Source: Trichomonas vaginalis G3
Lineage: Eukaryota > Parabasalia > Trichomonadida > Trichomonadidae
Direction of reading: 5' to 3'
Assembly: GCF_026262505.1 (NCBI RefSeq)
Contig: NC_067205.1
Coordinates: 20,705,645 to 20,769,644 of the forward strand
DNA: 64,000 nucleotides
Both the position numbers and the translations under genes were made by a program. Below the pieces are notes generated by a model. It was not told the origin of the DNA, did no database searches, and saw only the letters and a list, made by a program, of their open reading frames with translations. Positions 29,206 through 39,635 of this stretch are shown piece by piece (the first letter of the stretch is position 1; every line of letters starts with the position of its first letter).

Positions 29206-31476
29206 ATGGAGAATGGATCGAGTGAACTCTCGATTCATGAACAAGACATACACAACTCGGATGATTCAAAAGAAAATAACTTTGATTCGCAAAATTCTCT
29301 CGAGAGTCTTTCAACATTCATCACATCTCTCCAACAGTTGCAAGAAGAGATAGAATACAAGATAAATATCGTTCAAGATGCAATAAAGGAGCTTGAGTCA
29401 TTCAAAGATTACAAAGAAACTCCAGGAGAATCAGAATTTGAAACAGCATTTGATGATGCGGACCAGAAAAAGCCAGACTTTGAATTAGTTGATAAAGTAT
29501 TAAACGAATTCATTGATAATATCTCAGATATTAAGCAATTATTACTATATATCGATGATCAAATACAAGTATCTCATATTCAACTCAAACAAAAGAAAAA
29601 ACGTCTCTCAGAAGCAAATAATATAAACTTAGATTCAGATACTACATCAGAATTGTATCGAGATGAAAATAATCCAAAAACTAAGAAAAATACAGAGATT
29701 AAGAACAAAATTAAAGAAGATGGAGAATCAGCACTTGCTGCTAGACAACAAATAAACCAATTAGTTGATGAAATTAATCAATTACAATATAATGGGGAAA
29801 TATCTCAACCAATAGGGGATGATTCGCAAGAACACATCCAAGAATCAGAAGAAGATATTAAAAAGGAACAGATTATTGACCAAAACTTACAAAATTATTA
29901 TGAAGCTGAAATTTCAAGATATAAAAGAATCTTAAACATCCAACAGAAAGAGGTAGAAGAGATGACACAAGTTAGAAATGAATGTGAACAATCAATTGAA
30001 GAGTTCGAGACAGAGAAAAGGAAAAATATTGAAGAATTAAATACAAAAACTACTGAAATTTCCGATTTAAAGATGGAAATGAATAACTGCATTAGAGCAA
30101 TTACAGAAATCAAGAAGATAAGTCCACAATTAGCTGCATTTAATGCTCATATTACTTCTGTTGTTGAAGATATGGAAAAAATCAACAATGGAGTGAAAAG
30201 TCAGCTAGAAAAGCTTACATTAGAATACCAGAATTATCAAGAAATTGTTGATTCGTACAATAAAGCACAAGAAATCATAAAACAGAACAGATTACATCAA
30301 GATGACGTAATTCAGAAACTTATTGAGGCAACTGACTTATCAGATAAAACATTAGAAGAAATACATCGATACAAAGTAGAAAAGGATGGTTATTCTGATG
30401 ATCTTCAGAATATTAACAAAATTATTGAAGATGTTACACAAAAACTTGATAAACAAGTTGAAGAAATAGATAAATCAGCTAAAGACTATTACTCAACTGC
30501 TCTTTATAAGCTTAGTTCCAGAATTAATGAAGCAAAAGCCGAAAATTCAAATTTAATTAGGGAAAAAGAGTTTTTATTGACCGAAATCCAAGACAGCAAC
30601 AACAAATATCAAACTCTTAAAGAATCTACTGGTCAAAAATCAAGGGATGAATATTTATCAGAAATTTTCGAATTCAATAAAAAGTGTCAAGAGATTATTC
30701 AAAAATTGATTGGTTTACATCAAGAAAATATCAATACAAAAAAGAGGATTGAAAAATTGAATGAACAAAAAGGTTCTACGGATAACCAAACATATATAAA
30801 CATATTAAATTCAAGAGCACAGCAAATAAAAATGGCAATTAACCAAATTTGTTCAAATATCGGAGATATTGAATCACAAAATCAGTCAAATAACGAAATT
30901 AACATCCAACTCAAGAAGCACTTAGAACAAAAGACACAAGAAGTTAAGAATATAAAGCAAAATGCAACAGAAGAAAAAGAATCTCAAATTAAGAAGAGCA
31001 AACAGGAATTAGAGAAAATTATCTCATTGCAACAGCAAGAGATAGTTTCAATGCAGAGTAAAATCGAGGAATTTCGGAAACAGTCAAAAACGGCAAAAAA
31101 TAATTCCGAAAAAATGAGTAAAGAAACCCAAGAAAAGCTGAACACAATTGATGCACAACTATCAAATATGGCAAAAACTAGGAAGAAATTGGAATCAAGG
31201 CATATTGAGTTAATTGATTATTTAAACAAGTCTTCTTATAGTCTTCAGGATGTAACATCAGAAATTAACACTCTTCAGATAAGGATTGCCAAGAAAAACA
31301 GTCACGAAAAACGAAGAGCAGAGCAAATTACTCAAATGGAAGTTCAAAGACTTTCAATGGAAAGCGAAATAAAGAAGGCAAAGATGCTTAGCGCCAGACT
31401 TGATGAAGAAATTGCTTCTCAACAAGAGAAAAATAATCAAATTGATATCAGATTAATAGAAAATAACGAATCTTGA
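29206..31476 (+). CDS. long coiled-coil protein
   Basis: 756 residues from ATG 29206 (MENGSSELSIHEQDIHNSDD); a TTG three bases upstream is not a likely start. After a Ser/Asp-rich N-terminus nearly the whole protein is Glu/Lys/Gln/Ile/Leu/Asn-rich with heptad-like spacing, no membrane segment and very few Cys, Trp or Pro. Such proteins act as cytoskeletal, mitotic or vesicle-tether rods. The precise role cannot be assigned. An initiator TCATT at 29183 supports expression. Confidence 0.75.
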   Translation: MENGSSELSIHEQDIHNSDDSKENNFDSQNSLESLSTFITSLQQLQEEIEYKINIVQDAIKELESFKDYKETPGESEFETAFDDADQKKPDFELVDKVLNEFIDNISDIKQLLLYIDDQIQVSHIQLKQKKKRLSEANNINLDSDTTSELYRDENNPKTKKNTEIKNKIKEDGESALAARQQINQLVDEINQLQYNGEISQPIGDDSQEHIQESEEDIKKEQIIDQNLQNYYEAEISRYKRILNIQQKEVEEMTQVRNECEQSIEEFETEKRKNIEELNTKTTEISDLKMEMNNCIRAITEIKKISPQLAAFNAHITSVVEDMEKINNGVKSQLEKLTLEYQNYQEIVDSYNKAQEIIKQNRLHQDDVIQKLIEATDLSDKTLEEIHRYKVEKDGYSDDLQNINKIIEDVTQKLDKQVEEIDKSAKDYYSTALYKLSSRINEAKAENSNLIREKEFLLTEIQDSNNKYQTLKESTGQKSRDEYLSEIFEFNKKCQEIIQKLIGLHQENINTKKRIEKLNEQKGSTDNQTYINILNSRAQQIKMAINQICSNIGDIESQNQSNNEINIQLKKHLEQKTQEVKNIKQNATEEKESQIKKSKQELEKIISLQQQEIVSMQSKIEEFRKQSKTAKNNSEKMSKETQEKLNTIDAQLSNMAKTRKKLESRHIELIDYLNKSSYSLQDVTSEINTLQIRIAKKNSHEKRRAEQITQMEVQRLSMESEIKKAKMLSARLDEEIASQQEKNNQIDIRLIENNES

Positions 31477-31904
31477 CTTATATTTTTTGTTTTGTATTTA
31501 TAAAAGAAATATATTTCTTGTTATTAGTTGATCTATTTTTAAATTAAATTTCAATTTGAAATCTTGTTTTGAGTTGGGAATTCTTTAGATATATTCTTAA
31601 GCAATTCATATAGTACAACTATAAATTTATTTTCATTCAGCATATATCAATAGATTAACGGTACTTATCGGATGAAAACCCTAAAAATGGCGTGACGTTT
31701 ATCGGACGGGCTGAATGTTAATTATAAAACCACTATCTTATAAAGGATTAATTAGTAATTACAGCTTATTACGAAGTTTTTGTTTTTGGAGAAAAATTAT
31801 TGATAAAATTCTTTTTGTCCAATCAAAATAAGTTTTAAAAGATTATTGGAAATAAAAAAGATGAAATTTAATAGATATACTTTCCAATTATTGAAGATAT
31901 GAAA
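31477..31904. other. intergenic flank of Polinton 2
   Basis: AT-rich host spacer. It ends in ATGAAA (31899-31904), the left copy of the Polinton 2 target duplication. No gene seen. Confidence 0.6.
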
Positions 31905-32095
31905 AGTAGTATATATGACGGGTTTTGTGACTTTTTTTGTAAACGTAAGAATTCATACAATATTGAACGATTTTGTAAGTAATTTTCATACAATCGATAA
32001 AATAAATGTATGATTCTTACGCTTTTTATTCTTACGTTTTGAAATAAATCATGATTTAAAAATTTTCAGAATCGTAAGAAATTTTCACAAACCCT
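31905..32095 (+). repeat. Polinton 2 left terminal inverted repeat
   Basis: Pairs with about 50690-50883. About 50 bases from GACTTTTTTTGTAAACG onward are identical in both arms. The tip and one central stretch differ. It contains several CGTAAGAAT words (for example TTCTTACG and CGTAAGAA) in both orientations, so each arm is itself partly palindromic. Confidence 0.85.
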
Positions 32096-32191
32096 TTACA
32101 TAATGAAATAAAAAATAAAAAATTTAAAAAATAAATTTTAAAAATTCATGTCTTACATTTTTTGAATAATTTATTTTTTATTTTGTATGAA

Positions 32192-33298
32192 ATGAGTGTC
32201 ACAACTAACAATGTTAAAAAAATGGGATTCACAAATGAGGAAATAAAGGATATATTAGAGGAGGCAGGTTATGAAGTTGATAAATATTATTTAAGAAATT
32301 GTCAAAAATTCGCGGAGTTTTTAAATGAGTTTGATTATGATGGAAAAATGAATAAAGATGATGTTATAAATTTCTTATATCCCACATCTAAAGAAGAAAA
32401 ACCTAAAGAACCTGATGTTTTCCCTGAATATTATGAAGAACGAATTAAAGATGATGAATATGATGAGATTGAGAAATTGGAACAATTAAGAAATGAAATA
32501 GATGAAAAAATTAAGGAATTAAGAGAAGTTGAAAAATATAATGAAAATGAAGTAGAGGGTTTAATGAATATCCCAGCTTCAGAATCAGAAGTTCAGAAAT
32601 CTCATGAAGAAAGATATAAAAATTATGTCTCAGAATCAACACAAAATTTATTAGATGGTGAAATAGACGAAACACTTTCAGAAGAAGGTACTAAATTTAT
32701 TCGTAAACATAAGTTACAATTTATTGATAATGAAGAATACCCTTGTATCCTACTTTCACCACCTTTAGATTCCGAAAAATTCAAAAAAGCTCTTAAAAAC
32801 GTGACATATGCAACTAATACGATTAAGAAAGAAGATCATGATATTTACACAAATTATTATTTAAATAAATGCACAGGTGTTGATAAAGTTTTTGATTTAT
32901 TAGATAAAATATCAAAAGAAACCATTGGAACCTATAAAATTTTGTGTGATTGTGGTTTCATTATTGAAGATACCAATAATGTTTCATATGAAAGAACAGC
33001 ACCGAAGGAAGATGAAGTTGAAAGGTCTATACCATTCGTTATTAAGAACATAAAAGATATGAAAACGTATAAGCATTATATTTATTCATTTATTTCAGAA
33101 AAAATGGAAGCAACCCATAAAACATCTTCTCATCATTTTATAGCTATTCATACATTCCTTTTCAAAGTTGTGAAATTAAATAAGACAGGAATTAGATTTA
33201 ATGTATCAGGGTACGCATTCTTGAGTAAATTAAAATGTATTCGTCACGTCGCAGATGATAAAAATTTATGTGTTCTTAATTCATTTTATGGGCTTTAA
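32192..33298 (+). CDS. Polinton 2 polymerase-upstream protein
   Basis: 368 residues from ATG 32192, which follows an A/T box. Residues 10-60 (EEIKDILEEAGYEVDKYYLR) match the first part of the Polinton 1 protein at 15267-16268. A charged coiled stretch follows, then a globular C-terminal part ending near an Asn-Leu-Cys motif (DDKNLCVLNSFYG). In animal Mavericks an Asn-Leu-Cys segment lies in the N-terminal extension of polymerase B, so this protein may supply that extension, or the priming function, as a separate gene. That is inference from position and motif. Confidence 0.5.
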   Translation: MSVTTNNVKKMGFTNEEIKDILEEAGYEVDKYYLRNCQKFAEFLNEFDYDGKMNKDDVINFLYPTSKEEKPKEPDVFPEYYEERIKDDEYDEIEKLEQLRNEIDEKIKELREVEKYNENEVEGLMNIPASESEVQKSHEERYKNYVSESTQNLLDGEIDETLSEEGTKFIRKHKLQFIDNEEYPCILLSPPLDSEKFKKALKNVTYATNTIKKEDHDIYTNYYLNKCTGVDKVFDLLDKISKETIGTYKILCDCGFIIEDTNNVSYERTAPKEDEVERSIPFVIKNIKDMKTYKHYIYSFISEKMEATHKTSSHHFIAIHTFLFKVVKLNKTGIRFNVSGYAFLSKLKCIRHVADDKNLCVLNSFYGL

Positions 33299-33347
33299 AA
33301 AATAAACTTTATTTTTATTTATTTTTTAATTTTTTATTCTTACATAA

Positions 33348-36300
33348 ATGAACAAAAACGGAACAGCTAAAATGAATGATAATCAAATTAGAGCAGAAGG
33401 TAGAAGGTTATTTAAACGCTTCTATAACATTCCTGATGGTGTTAATCCTAAAACTCGTAGAAGCTATTTAAATGAAGCCATAGATGCATATGAAGGATTT
33501 GACATTTCATCAGAAAGTGAGAGATTAGCGAGAATGTTAAATGTTAATATTGATTTCTATTATTGTGATCCTCAACCAGAAGACGTGGACATAAATAAGG
33601 TAGACTTTCCATTAGTGGAATCAATAATGATAGATCCAGAATTTGAAACAGTAAATATTTTATTAACACAGAGTCCATGTGGAAAACTTCACGCTGACAG
33701 AATAACAGACGTAGAAGCACTCACCGGCTATAAAGTTTGTCCATTTTGTAAAGAAGAAGTTTATTCTATCCGTGATGACCCAGAAAGGAAAAACCAAAGA
33801 AGATTTTTAAAGCATTGTGAGAAATGTAAAGAAAATAATGGGAGATTAATTCAAGACGTTCAATTGCAAAAGACCCAGCAACCATATGCACCACATATTA
33901 CGAAACAGAAGATATATCAGTGGTTATTAGCTCACAATTTGCAGGAATATTATAAACCGACAAGATATTATATTACTTTTGACTTTGAAACATTAGAGAC
34001 TAAAGAAGAATTACAACTTTCTGAGTGTGCAACTTTGAACGCTTACTTAAAACCATTCATGGTATCATCAACGGTTAAATTAAAGCCGCAAAGCGGCGAG
34101 GTCGTAGACCGTGATAAAACATATACGAGAAATTTTTGCTTAACTTCGAGTGATTCTTTTATTTCTGATTGGATTGAGTTTTTATTTTCAACCTGTTCAT
34201 TAGTTGCTAAATCAAATATTGAACAATATGAAGAATTATTGAAGCCGCAAACGGACCAAACGGTGGGGACTTTGTCTCATACATTAAATGAAAAACAGAA
34301 GGAAGCATTTAAAGAACTTTTAGATGAGGAATTTAATAAAGTGAATATCATAGGTTTTAATTCGGGAAAGTTTGATTTAAATTTAATTCTTCGTGATTTA
34401 AATACTGCAAAATGGAAAATAAAATCAATGCTGGGTTCTTCTTCACAATTTAAGCAAATCATTGTAAAGAAAACAAACTGTCCATATGAATTGAGATTTA
34501 TTGACATCAGAAATTATATCGCGGGTGGAACATTAGACCAATTCACTCAAGATTTCGGAAACAATAAATCACGTGTTAAATCCTTTTTCCCTTATCAATT
34601 CATCACATGGGAGAATTACGAAGATGAATTATATAAAGAGGAACCATTCACTCAAGATTCATTTTATTCAGCATTAACACAAGAAACAATATCCGATTCA
34701 GATTATCAAATATATCTCAATGATGCTAAAAACTTTAAAAATAGATTAGAATATTTTATTCATTATTGCAATAAAGATGTTGAAATTATGATTGACCCAA
34801 TTGATAAAATTATTGAAGAAACATTTGTTTATAAAATTGACACGCTTCATAATCTTTCTTTATCATCGAATGCTTCAATGATTCGTTACGCTTTAGCATA
34901 TAAAGACTTTAATCCTAACGAAACATATCCAGAAGAAGAAAATGTGGAATCAAGTTTTGAATTAACGAAAAAGTATTGGAAATATAAAATTGATTCATAT
35001 AAGAAACAAGATGAAAAAGCAGAAAGAGATACTAAAAATAATATTTCAATGGATGATTTTCAATACTATCATGATTTAATCCTTTCATCTAAATGCAAAA
35101 TGTGTGGTAAAGCGTTTACATATGCAAATAAACCAACATTAGATAGAATCGATAATGAAAAACCACATACCAAAGAAAATTGTCAGTTAATGTGTTGTTA
35201 TTGCAATGTCGTGAAATCAAATAAAGATGAAGATGTTCAACGTTTAAGAATCAATTTAAGAAATTATGCATTAAAAAATAATTTACCGATGACTTTAGAT
35301 TCAGTTGAAGCTTATCACATTCTCCGTAATGGAATTACTGGTGGTTTATCAAATGTTCAACATAGAGTAAATCTTAAAGGAATCACGCACATTAATAAAC
35401 TTTCATATAATCCAGAAACTAAAACTGTATCAAATGAGGACACCACCAACATTATGACTCATTTCGTTGGTGTTGATTTTAATTCATTATATCCTTCATC
35501 ATTTTCATCTAATCCTCATGATTTCATTCAATATACTGACCATAAAATGTATATGCCGGGAAGATTGAATGGTGTTATCATTTGTGATACAGCAACAAAG
35601 AAAGCAAAAGCACTGGGAATAATTAAGAAGAAAAATACTTTATTCGTGGCTGAAGTAAAGGGTCACATTGATGAAAAATACATTAATGATTACATAAACT
35701 TTTTACCGATAATAAGAAACTTAGATATTATCACAGATGAAAAAACAATTGGCAGTTTTATGTATAATTACATGAAATCAAACAATCTACCGGTTGACCA
35801 GAAACAGAGAAAATTAACTCAGTTAGCATCAACACACAACCAATATCAACCTTTTTCTTCTTATTATCTTTGGTATCTAATCGACAGATTTCATTTTATC
35901 ATTGATGATATTCAATCAATTTTAACATTTACTAAAAACACTTGTTTTAATGAATTTGCGAACGAATTTATGAATGAAAGACAAAAGGCTGAATTAGAAG
36001 GAAATAAAGGAAAAAGTTTATTTTGCAAGATTTCACTTAATGGATCATATGGTTACGATGCAATGAATACACAAAATTACGCAAAGACTAAAATAATGAA
36101 TGCACAGAAGGCACACGTTGCATGTATGTCAAATAAGTTTAAAAACATAAGAGAAATAGGAGAGGATACGTATCAAGTGATGCTCAAAGATAGATTTTAT
36201 AGATGTGATACATGTTTACAAGAGGCATTCTTCACTTTAGATAATGCTAAATACTGGTATTTGGTTTTCATTTATGATTTTATGTATAAATGCTTGAATG

Positions 36301-36854
36301 TTAATCGTTTTCATTTCATTGAAGGTGATACTGATTCATCTTATTGGGCAATCGCTGGCGACCCAAATCTTCCTAACACTCAAGCATTTCAAGCAATTGT
36401 TACCGATAAACAATTTTATGATAAAAACATTTTCAAATTCGCACCATTTGATTTCTTCTGTTTTGATGAGAAATTTAAACCTAAATTAAAGAATAAAGCT
36501 GAAGAAAAAGCACATGAGAAGAAGTTATTGGGTTTAGCAATTGAGAAACAAGGTGATAACATGGTTGCTTTATGTCCTAAGTGTTATACATCATTCAATG
36601 GTTCAATTGATGGAAGTGATTTTAAAAAGATTGCACAAAAAATGAAAGGTGTTAGTTTACGACAAAATAAACAATTAACACCTAAAAATTATTTGGATAT
36701 AATAAATGATAAATTGATATTTGATGGTCAGAATATTAATTTACAACTTAAAAATGGGTCAATGACTCGCTTAACAATTGGTAAGACTGCATTAACAGGA
36801 GCACACACTAAGGCTGTATGTTGTGAAAATGGATGTTGTATGCCATTTATTTAA
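33348..36854 (+). CDS. Polinton 2 protein-primed DNA polymerase B with HNH domain
   Basis: 1,168 residues; it looks whole. In order: a Cys/His zinc-binding block near residues 130-160 (CPFCKEE ... HCEKC); a proofreading exonuclease with Asp-x-Glu in YYITFDFETLET, ExoII in NIIGFNSGKFDLNLIL and ExoIII in HYCNKDVEIM; an HNH-nuclease-like domain at about residues 582-630 (CKMCGKAF, TLDRIDNEKPHTKENC, CCYCNVVKS); then polymerase motif A (VDFNSLYPSSF), motif B (KISLNGSYGYDA) and motif C (EGDTDSSYW). It replicates the element by protein priming. The HNH block lies between exonuclease and palm. Its start ATG follows TTATTCTTACATAA. Confidence 0.92.
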   Translation: MNKNGTAKMNDNQIRAEGRRLFKRFYNIPDGVNPKTRRSYLNEAIDAYEGFDISSESERLARMLNVNIDFYYCDPQPEDVDINKVDFPLVESIMIDPEFETVNILLTQSPCGKLHADRITDVEALTGYKVCPFCKEEVYSIRDDPERKNQRRFLKHCEKCKENNGRLIQDVQLQKTQQPYAPHITKQKIYQWLLAHNLQEYYKPTRYYITFDFETLETKEELQLSECATLNAYLKPFMVSSTVKLKPQSGEVVDRDKTYTRNFCLTSSDSFISDWIEFLFSTCSLVAKSNIEQYEELLKPQTDQTVGTLSHTLNEKQKEAFKELLDEEFNKVNIIGFNSGKFDLNLILRDLNTAKWKIKSMLGSSSQFKQIIVKKTNCPYELRFIDIRNYIAGGTLDQFTQDFGNNKSRVKSFFPYQFITWENYEDELYKEEPFTQDSFYSALTQETISDSDYQIYLNDAKNFKNRLEYFIHYCNKDVEIMIDPIDKIIEETFVYKIDTLHNLSLSSNASMIRYALAYKDFNPNETYPEEENVESSFELTKKYWKYKIDSYKKQDEKAERDTKNNISMDDFQYYHDLILSSKCKMCGKAFTYANKPTLDRIDNEKPHTKENCQLMCCYCNVVKSNKDEDVQRLRINLRNYALKNNLPMTLDSVEAYHILRNGITGGLSNVQHRVNLKGITHINKLSYNPETKTVSNEDTTNIMTHFVGVDFNSLYPSSFSSNPHDFIQYTDHKMYMPGRLNGVIICDTATKKAKALGIIKKKNTLFVAEVKGHIDEKYINDYINFLPIIRNLDIITDEKTIGSFMYNYMKSNNLPVDQKQRKLTQLASTHNQYQPFSSYYLWYLIDRFHFIIDDIQSILTFTKNTCFNEFANEFMNERQKAELEGNKGKSLFCKISLNGSYGYDAMNTQNYAKTKIMNAQKAHVACMSNKFKNIREIGEDTYQVMLKDRFYRCDTCLQEAFFTLDNAKYWYLVFIYDFMYKCLNVNRFHFIEGDTDSSYWAIAGDPNLPNTQAFQAIVTDKQFYDKNIFKFAPFDFFCFDEKFKPKLKNKAEEKAHEKKLLGLAIEKQGDNMVALCPKCYTSFNGSIDGSDFKKIAQKMKGVSLRQNKQLTPKNYLDIINDKLIFDGQNINLQLKNGSMTRLTIGKTALTGAHTKAVCCENGCCMPFI

Positions 36855-36957
36855 TGAAATGCCACAGAAGAGACAAAAGGAACCGTTGAATGATGGTTTT
36901 GATACTATGATTCAAAGAGGTGGGCACCCTTAAAACATTTATTTTATTTTTATATAA

Positions 36958-38498
36958 ATGGATAACACAGATTTAAAAAATTTAATTGATGATTTAGTAC
37001 TTAATCAAAAATTTCTTAGTTATTATGAATTAAAATCATATCTCCAAAAATATAATAACAATATAACGGGTGATGATATGGATTATTATTATTCGTATTA
37101 TAAAAATGAAATTTTGAAATATCATGATAGAATAATTTCTAAAATTAAAGACAAAATTAAAAATAATGAATATTCAAAGGGAAAAACTAAATCGCAACTT
37201 AAACAGTTGAAAGATTTCAAAAATAAAGTATTAACAGAAAAAGATATTGATGAATTATATAATTTATATAATCCTGAGCCACAAAAACCAAAGCCGAGGT
37301 CTAAAGTAACAAATGTTCAACAGCTAAAGGAACAAAACACCCAGGTCCTTCAGACCATAAATGAAGCACAAGCTTTAATTTATGATTCATTAGTTAAACC
37401 ATATTCAGCCCGACTTTTAAATGAAGATCAACTTTTGGAATTCATCCTTCAACATAAACTCGAAGCGGGAAAGTATATCAAACCTTTATATACAGCATAT
37501 TTAAAACAAATGAATAGAATACATCCGGAATTAATGAAGAGGGAAATGAAATCCAAAATCAAAGCAGATAAAATTAAACCACTTGCAACACCAAAACCTC
37601 CAACGACAGTACCGCCTCCTCCTTCAGTTAATCCTTCATCATTCACTTTATTATATCCATTTCAAACATTAAAGAAACAAAAAGATTTTAAAAAGGATTT
37701 CAAGATATTAAATAAACCAACTGACCCGAAAATTCAACCGTTAAAGGAAAAATTTAGTCGCCCTTCATTTGTCCATATCCATATTCATACGAAATCGATC
37801 ATTTAGAATATTCAAAAGGAAACGTTACTTATTTATTTGCCATTAACATTAACACTAGATATTTATATTGCATTCCGGTGAAAGGGAAAACAGAACAGGA
37901 AACAAGAAGAGCTATACAATACTTACTAGATCATGAAAGAGTAGATAATATAAGGGGTGATGGTGATAAAGGATTTCAGGCGGCTATGACTCATTATTTC
38001 CCACAAATTAATTTTTACTTTTCATCCTCTCCATATACGTTTCATAATAAAATAGTTGATGCGGTAATGAGAACTCTTAGGGATGCGTTAGGGGTTAACG
38101 GTCAAATATACTGGGATGGAAATCATGACTCCATCATACAGCAGTTAGTATATTATTACAATAATACATGGCATAGAACAATAAACATGAAACCAGTGGA
38201 AATGAAAAATGATATTTCAAAAGAATGGGAATATATTAGGAAACAAATGGAAAGGTTAAATGATGTTAAACGTGAACAAATTAATTCGGGGCTCATGAAT
38301 TTTAAACAAGGGGATAAAGTTTTGATTCATCTCGATTATGGAAAAACTGATAAATCAATGACAAAAAGAAGACGAAGATTTGACACAATAGCTGAATTTG
38401 TTAGATATATTAACGGCAATGCATTAGTTGAAGTTGGTAATAAATTAATAGAAATTCCGATTTATTTTATTACTCCATTATATTTAAATAATATTTAA
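36958..38498 (+). pseudogene. Polinton 2 retrovirus-type integrase, broken
   Basis: The N-terminal part is helical and Lys-rich with a Pro-rich linker. The downstream part contains the integrase catalytic core (NIRGDGDKGFQAAM with its Asp, and the region around FHNKIVDAVMRTLRDAL) followed by WHRTINMKPVEM and a beta-rich C-terminal domain (FKQGDKVLIHLDYGKTDKS), the usual order for Polinton integrases. It would insert the element and make the 6-bp target duplication. Broken, about one break. It has a typical A/T box and ATAAATG start. Confidence 0.8.
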
Positions 38499-38518
38499 TT
38501 TTTTTTATTTCGTAAGAA

Positions 38519-38815
38519 ATGAGTGACAACAAAGCAGTCAAGAGTCCTGATTTAATTAAGATTCAGAGTCCAGACAATGAATATAAAAAGAAACTAAACA
38601 GAATTAAATCAAAAATATGCTATTACAAAAAGAAGCCACAATGTGGTGGGGTTGAAAACGATAAAGAGAGGAAAGAAATAATCGAAAAATTAGAAACTTA
38701 CCGTTCAATCCTTAAACTGAGTGAAGCAAAAATAAAAGAATTTAATAAAATAAATAAATTGATTGGAAGAGATGAATTTAATAAAGATGAATTTTTAAAC
38801 TCAATCCAAATTTAA
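38519..38815 (+). CDS. Polinton 2 hypothetical 98-residue protein
   Basis: A Lys/Glu/Ile-rich helical protein starting MSDNKAVKSPDLIKIQSPDN. The ATG follows TTTTTTTATTTCGTAAGAA. Function unknown. Its stop overlaps by four bases that of the leftward small gene at 38812-38976. Confidence 0.5.
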   Translation: MSDNKAVKSPDLIKIQSPDNEYKKKLNRIKSKICYYKKKPQCGGVENDKERKEIIEKLETYRSILKLSEAKIKEFNKINKLIGRDEFNKDEFLNSIQI

Positions 38816-38976
38816 TTTTTATTTTTCTTTGACAACATCTCTCTTTCCATCATTACCGCATAACCACATTTTCTCAATTTTAGTGGTTTGTTATTTTTAA
38901 CATGTTCTTGCATCATTTTTATCATTTCCTCCCTTGTTATGATTCGTGGTAAATTTTGAGCTTGTGGGGTATTCAT
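38812..38976 (-). CDS. Polinton 2 small 54-residue protein
   Basis: It starts MNTPQAQNLPRIITREEMIK and ends with a basic tail (ERMLSKKNKN-like). The start is preceded by TTTTTATTTTTATCATAA, the Polinton promoter style, which is the main reason to call it a gene. Function unknown. Confidence 0.45.
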   Translation of the reverse strand: MNTPQAQNLPRIITREEMIKMMQEHVKNNKPLKLRKCGYAVMMEREMLSKKNKN

Positions 38977-39039
38977 TTATGATAAAAATAAAAATTTAAA
39001 TTATGCCATTCGCTCTTTTGGAGCTCAGGACTTTCAGTC

Positions 39040-39600
39040 CGTTCTAAAGTTTGTGACAACATGACATTATGTCAACAACATAGGAGGAAGGAAGTTATTA
39101 ATTATTTTTGAATAACTGAAGGTGTCACCATGTCACCATGTGTCACCAGGTTAATTAACTTCTCTGAAAAATAGTGACAACATGACATTTTGACAACATT
39201 TACGAAAATTTGATGCAGTCCAAAAATAAAAATTTGTTATCACTTATTTTATCGTTAATGGTTTCAGGTCATTCAATAATTAATTATTTTTGAATAACTG
39301 AAGGTGTCACCATGTCACCATGTGTCACCAGGTTAATTAACTTCTCTGAAAAATAGTGACAACATGACATTTTGACAACAACATAGGAGGAAGGCAGTTA
39401 TTAATTATTTTTGAATAACTGAAGGTGTCACCATGTCAACAACATAGGAGGAAGGAAGTTATTAATTATTTTTGAATAACTGAAGGTGTCACCATGTCAC
39501 CATGTGTCACCAGGTTAATTAACTTCTCTGAAAAAGTGTGACAACATGACATTTTGACAACAACATAGGAAATTTGATGCAGTCCAAAAATAAAGTTAGT
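39040..39600 (+). repeat. left repeat array beside the helicase gene
   Basis: Three full copies (starting about 39093, 39272, 39452) and one shortened copy (about 39396) of a roughly 105-base unit. Each has an AT-rich part (TTATTAATTATTTTTGAATA), an iteron-like block of GTCACCATG words (GGTGTCACCATGTCACCATG), the palindrome-like GGTTAATTAACTT, and a GACAACATGACATTTTGACA block. The same unit occurs in the opposite orientation on the other side of the gene at 41975-42510. Confidence 0.9.
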
Positions 39601-39635
39601 TTTAAAACTATTTTTATTTTTTTATTCCTATATAA

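Noticed and set aside
36915-36932. GGGCACCCTTAAAA inside Polinton 2, the same 14 bases as the right end plus flank of the MITE at 28688-28830
   Set aside because: No second inverted end nearby, and part of the match is MITE flank; probably chance, so no second MITE is called.
39040-39600. CRISPR-like or satellite array
   Set aside because: Units are irregular in spacing, recur inverted beyond the helicase gene, and there are no unique spacers or cas genes.
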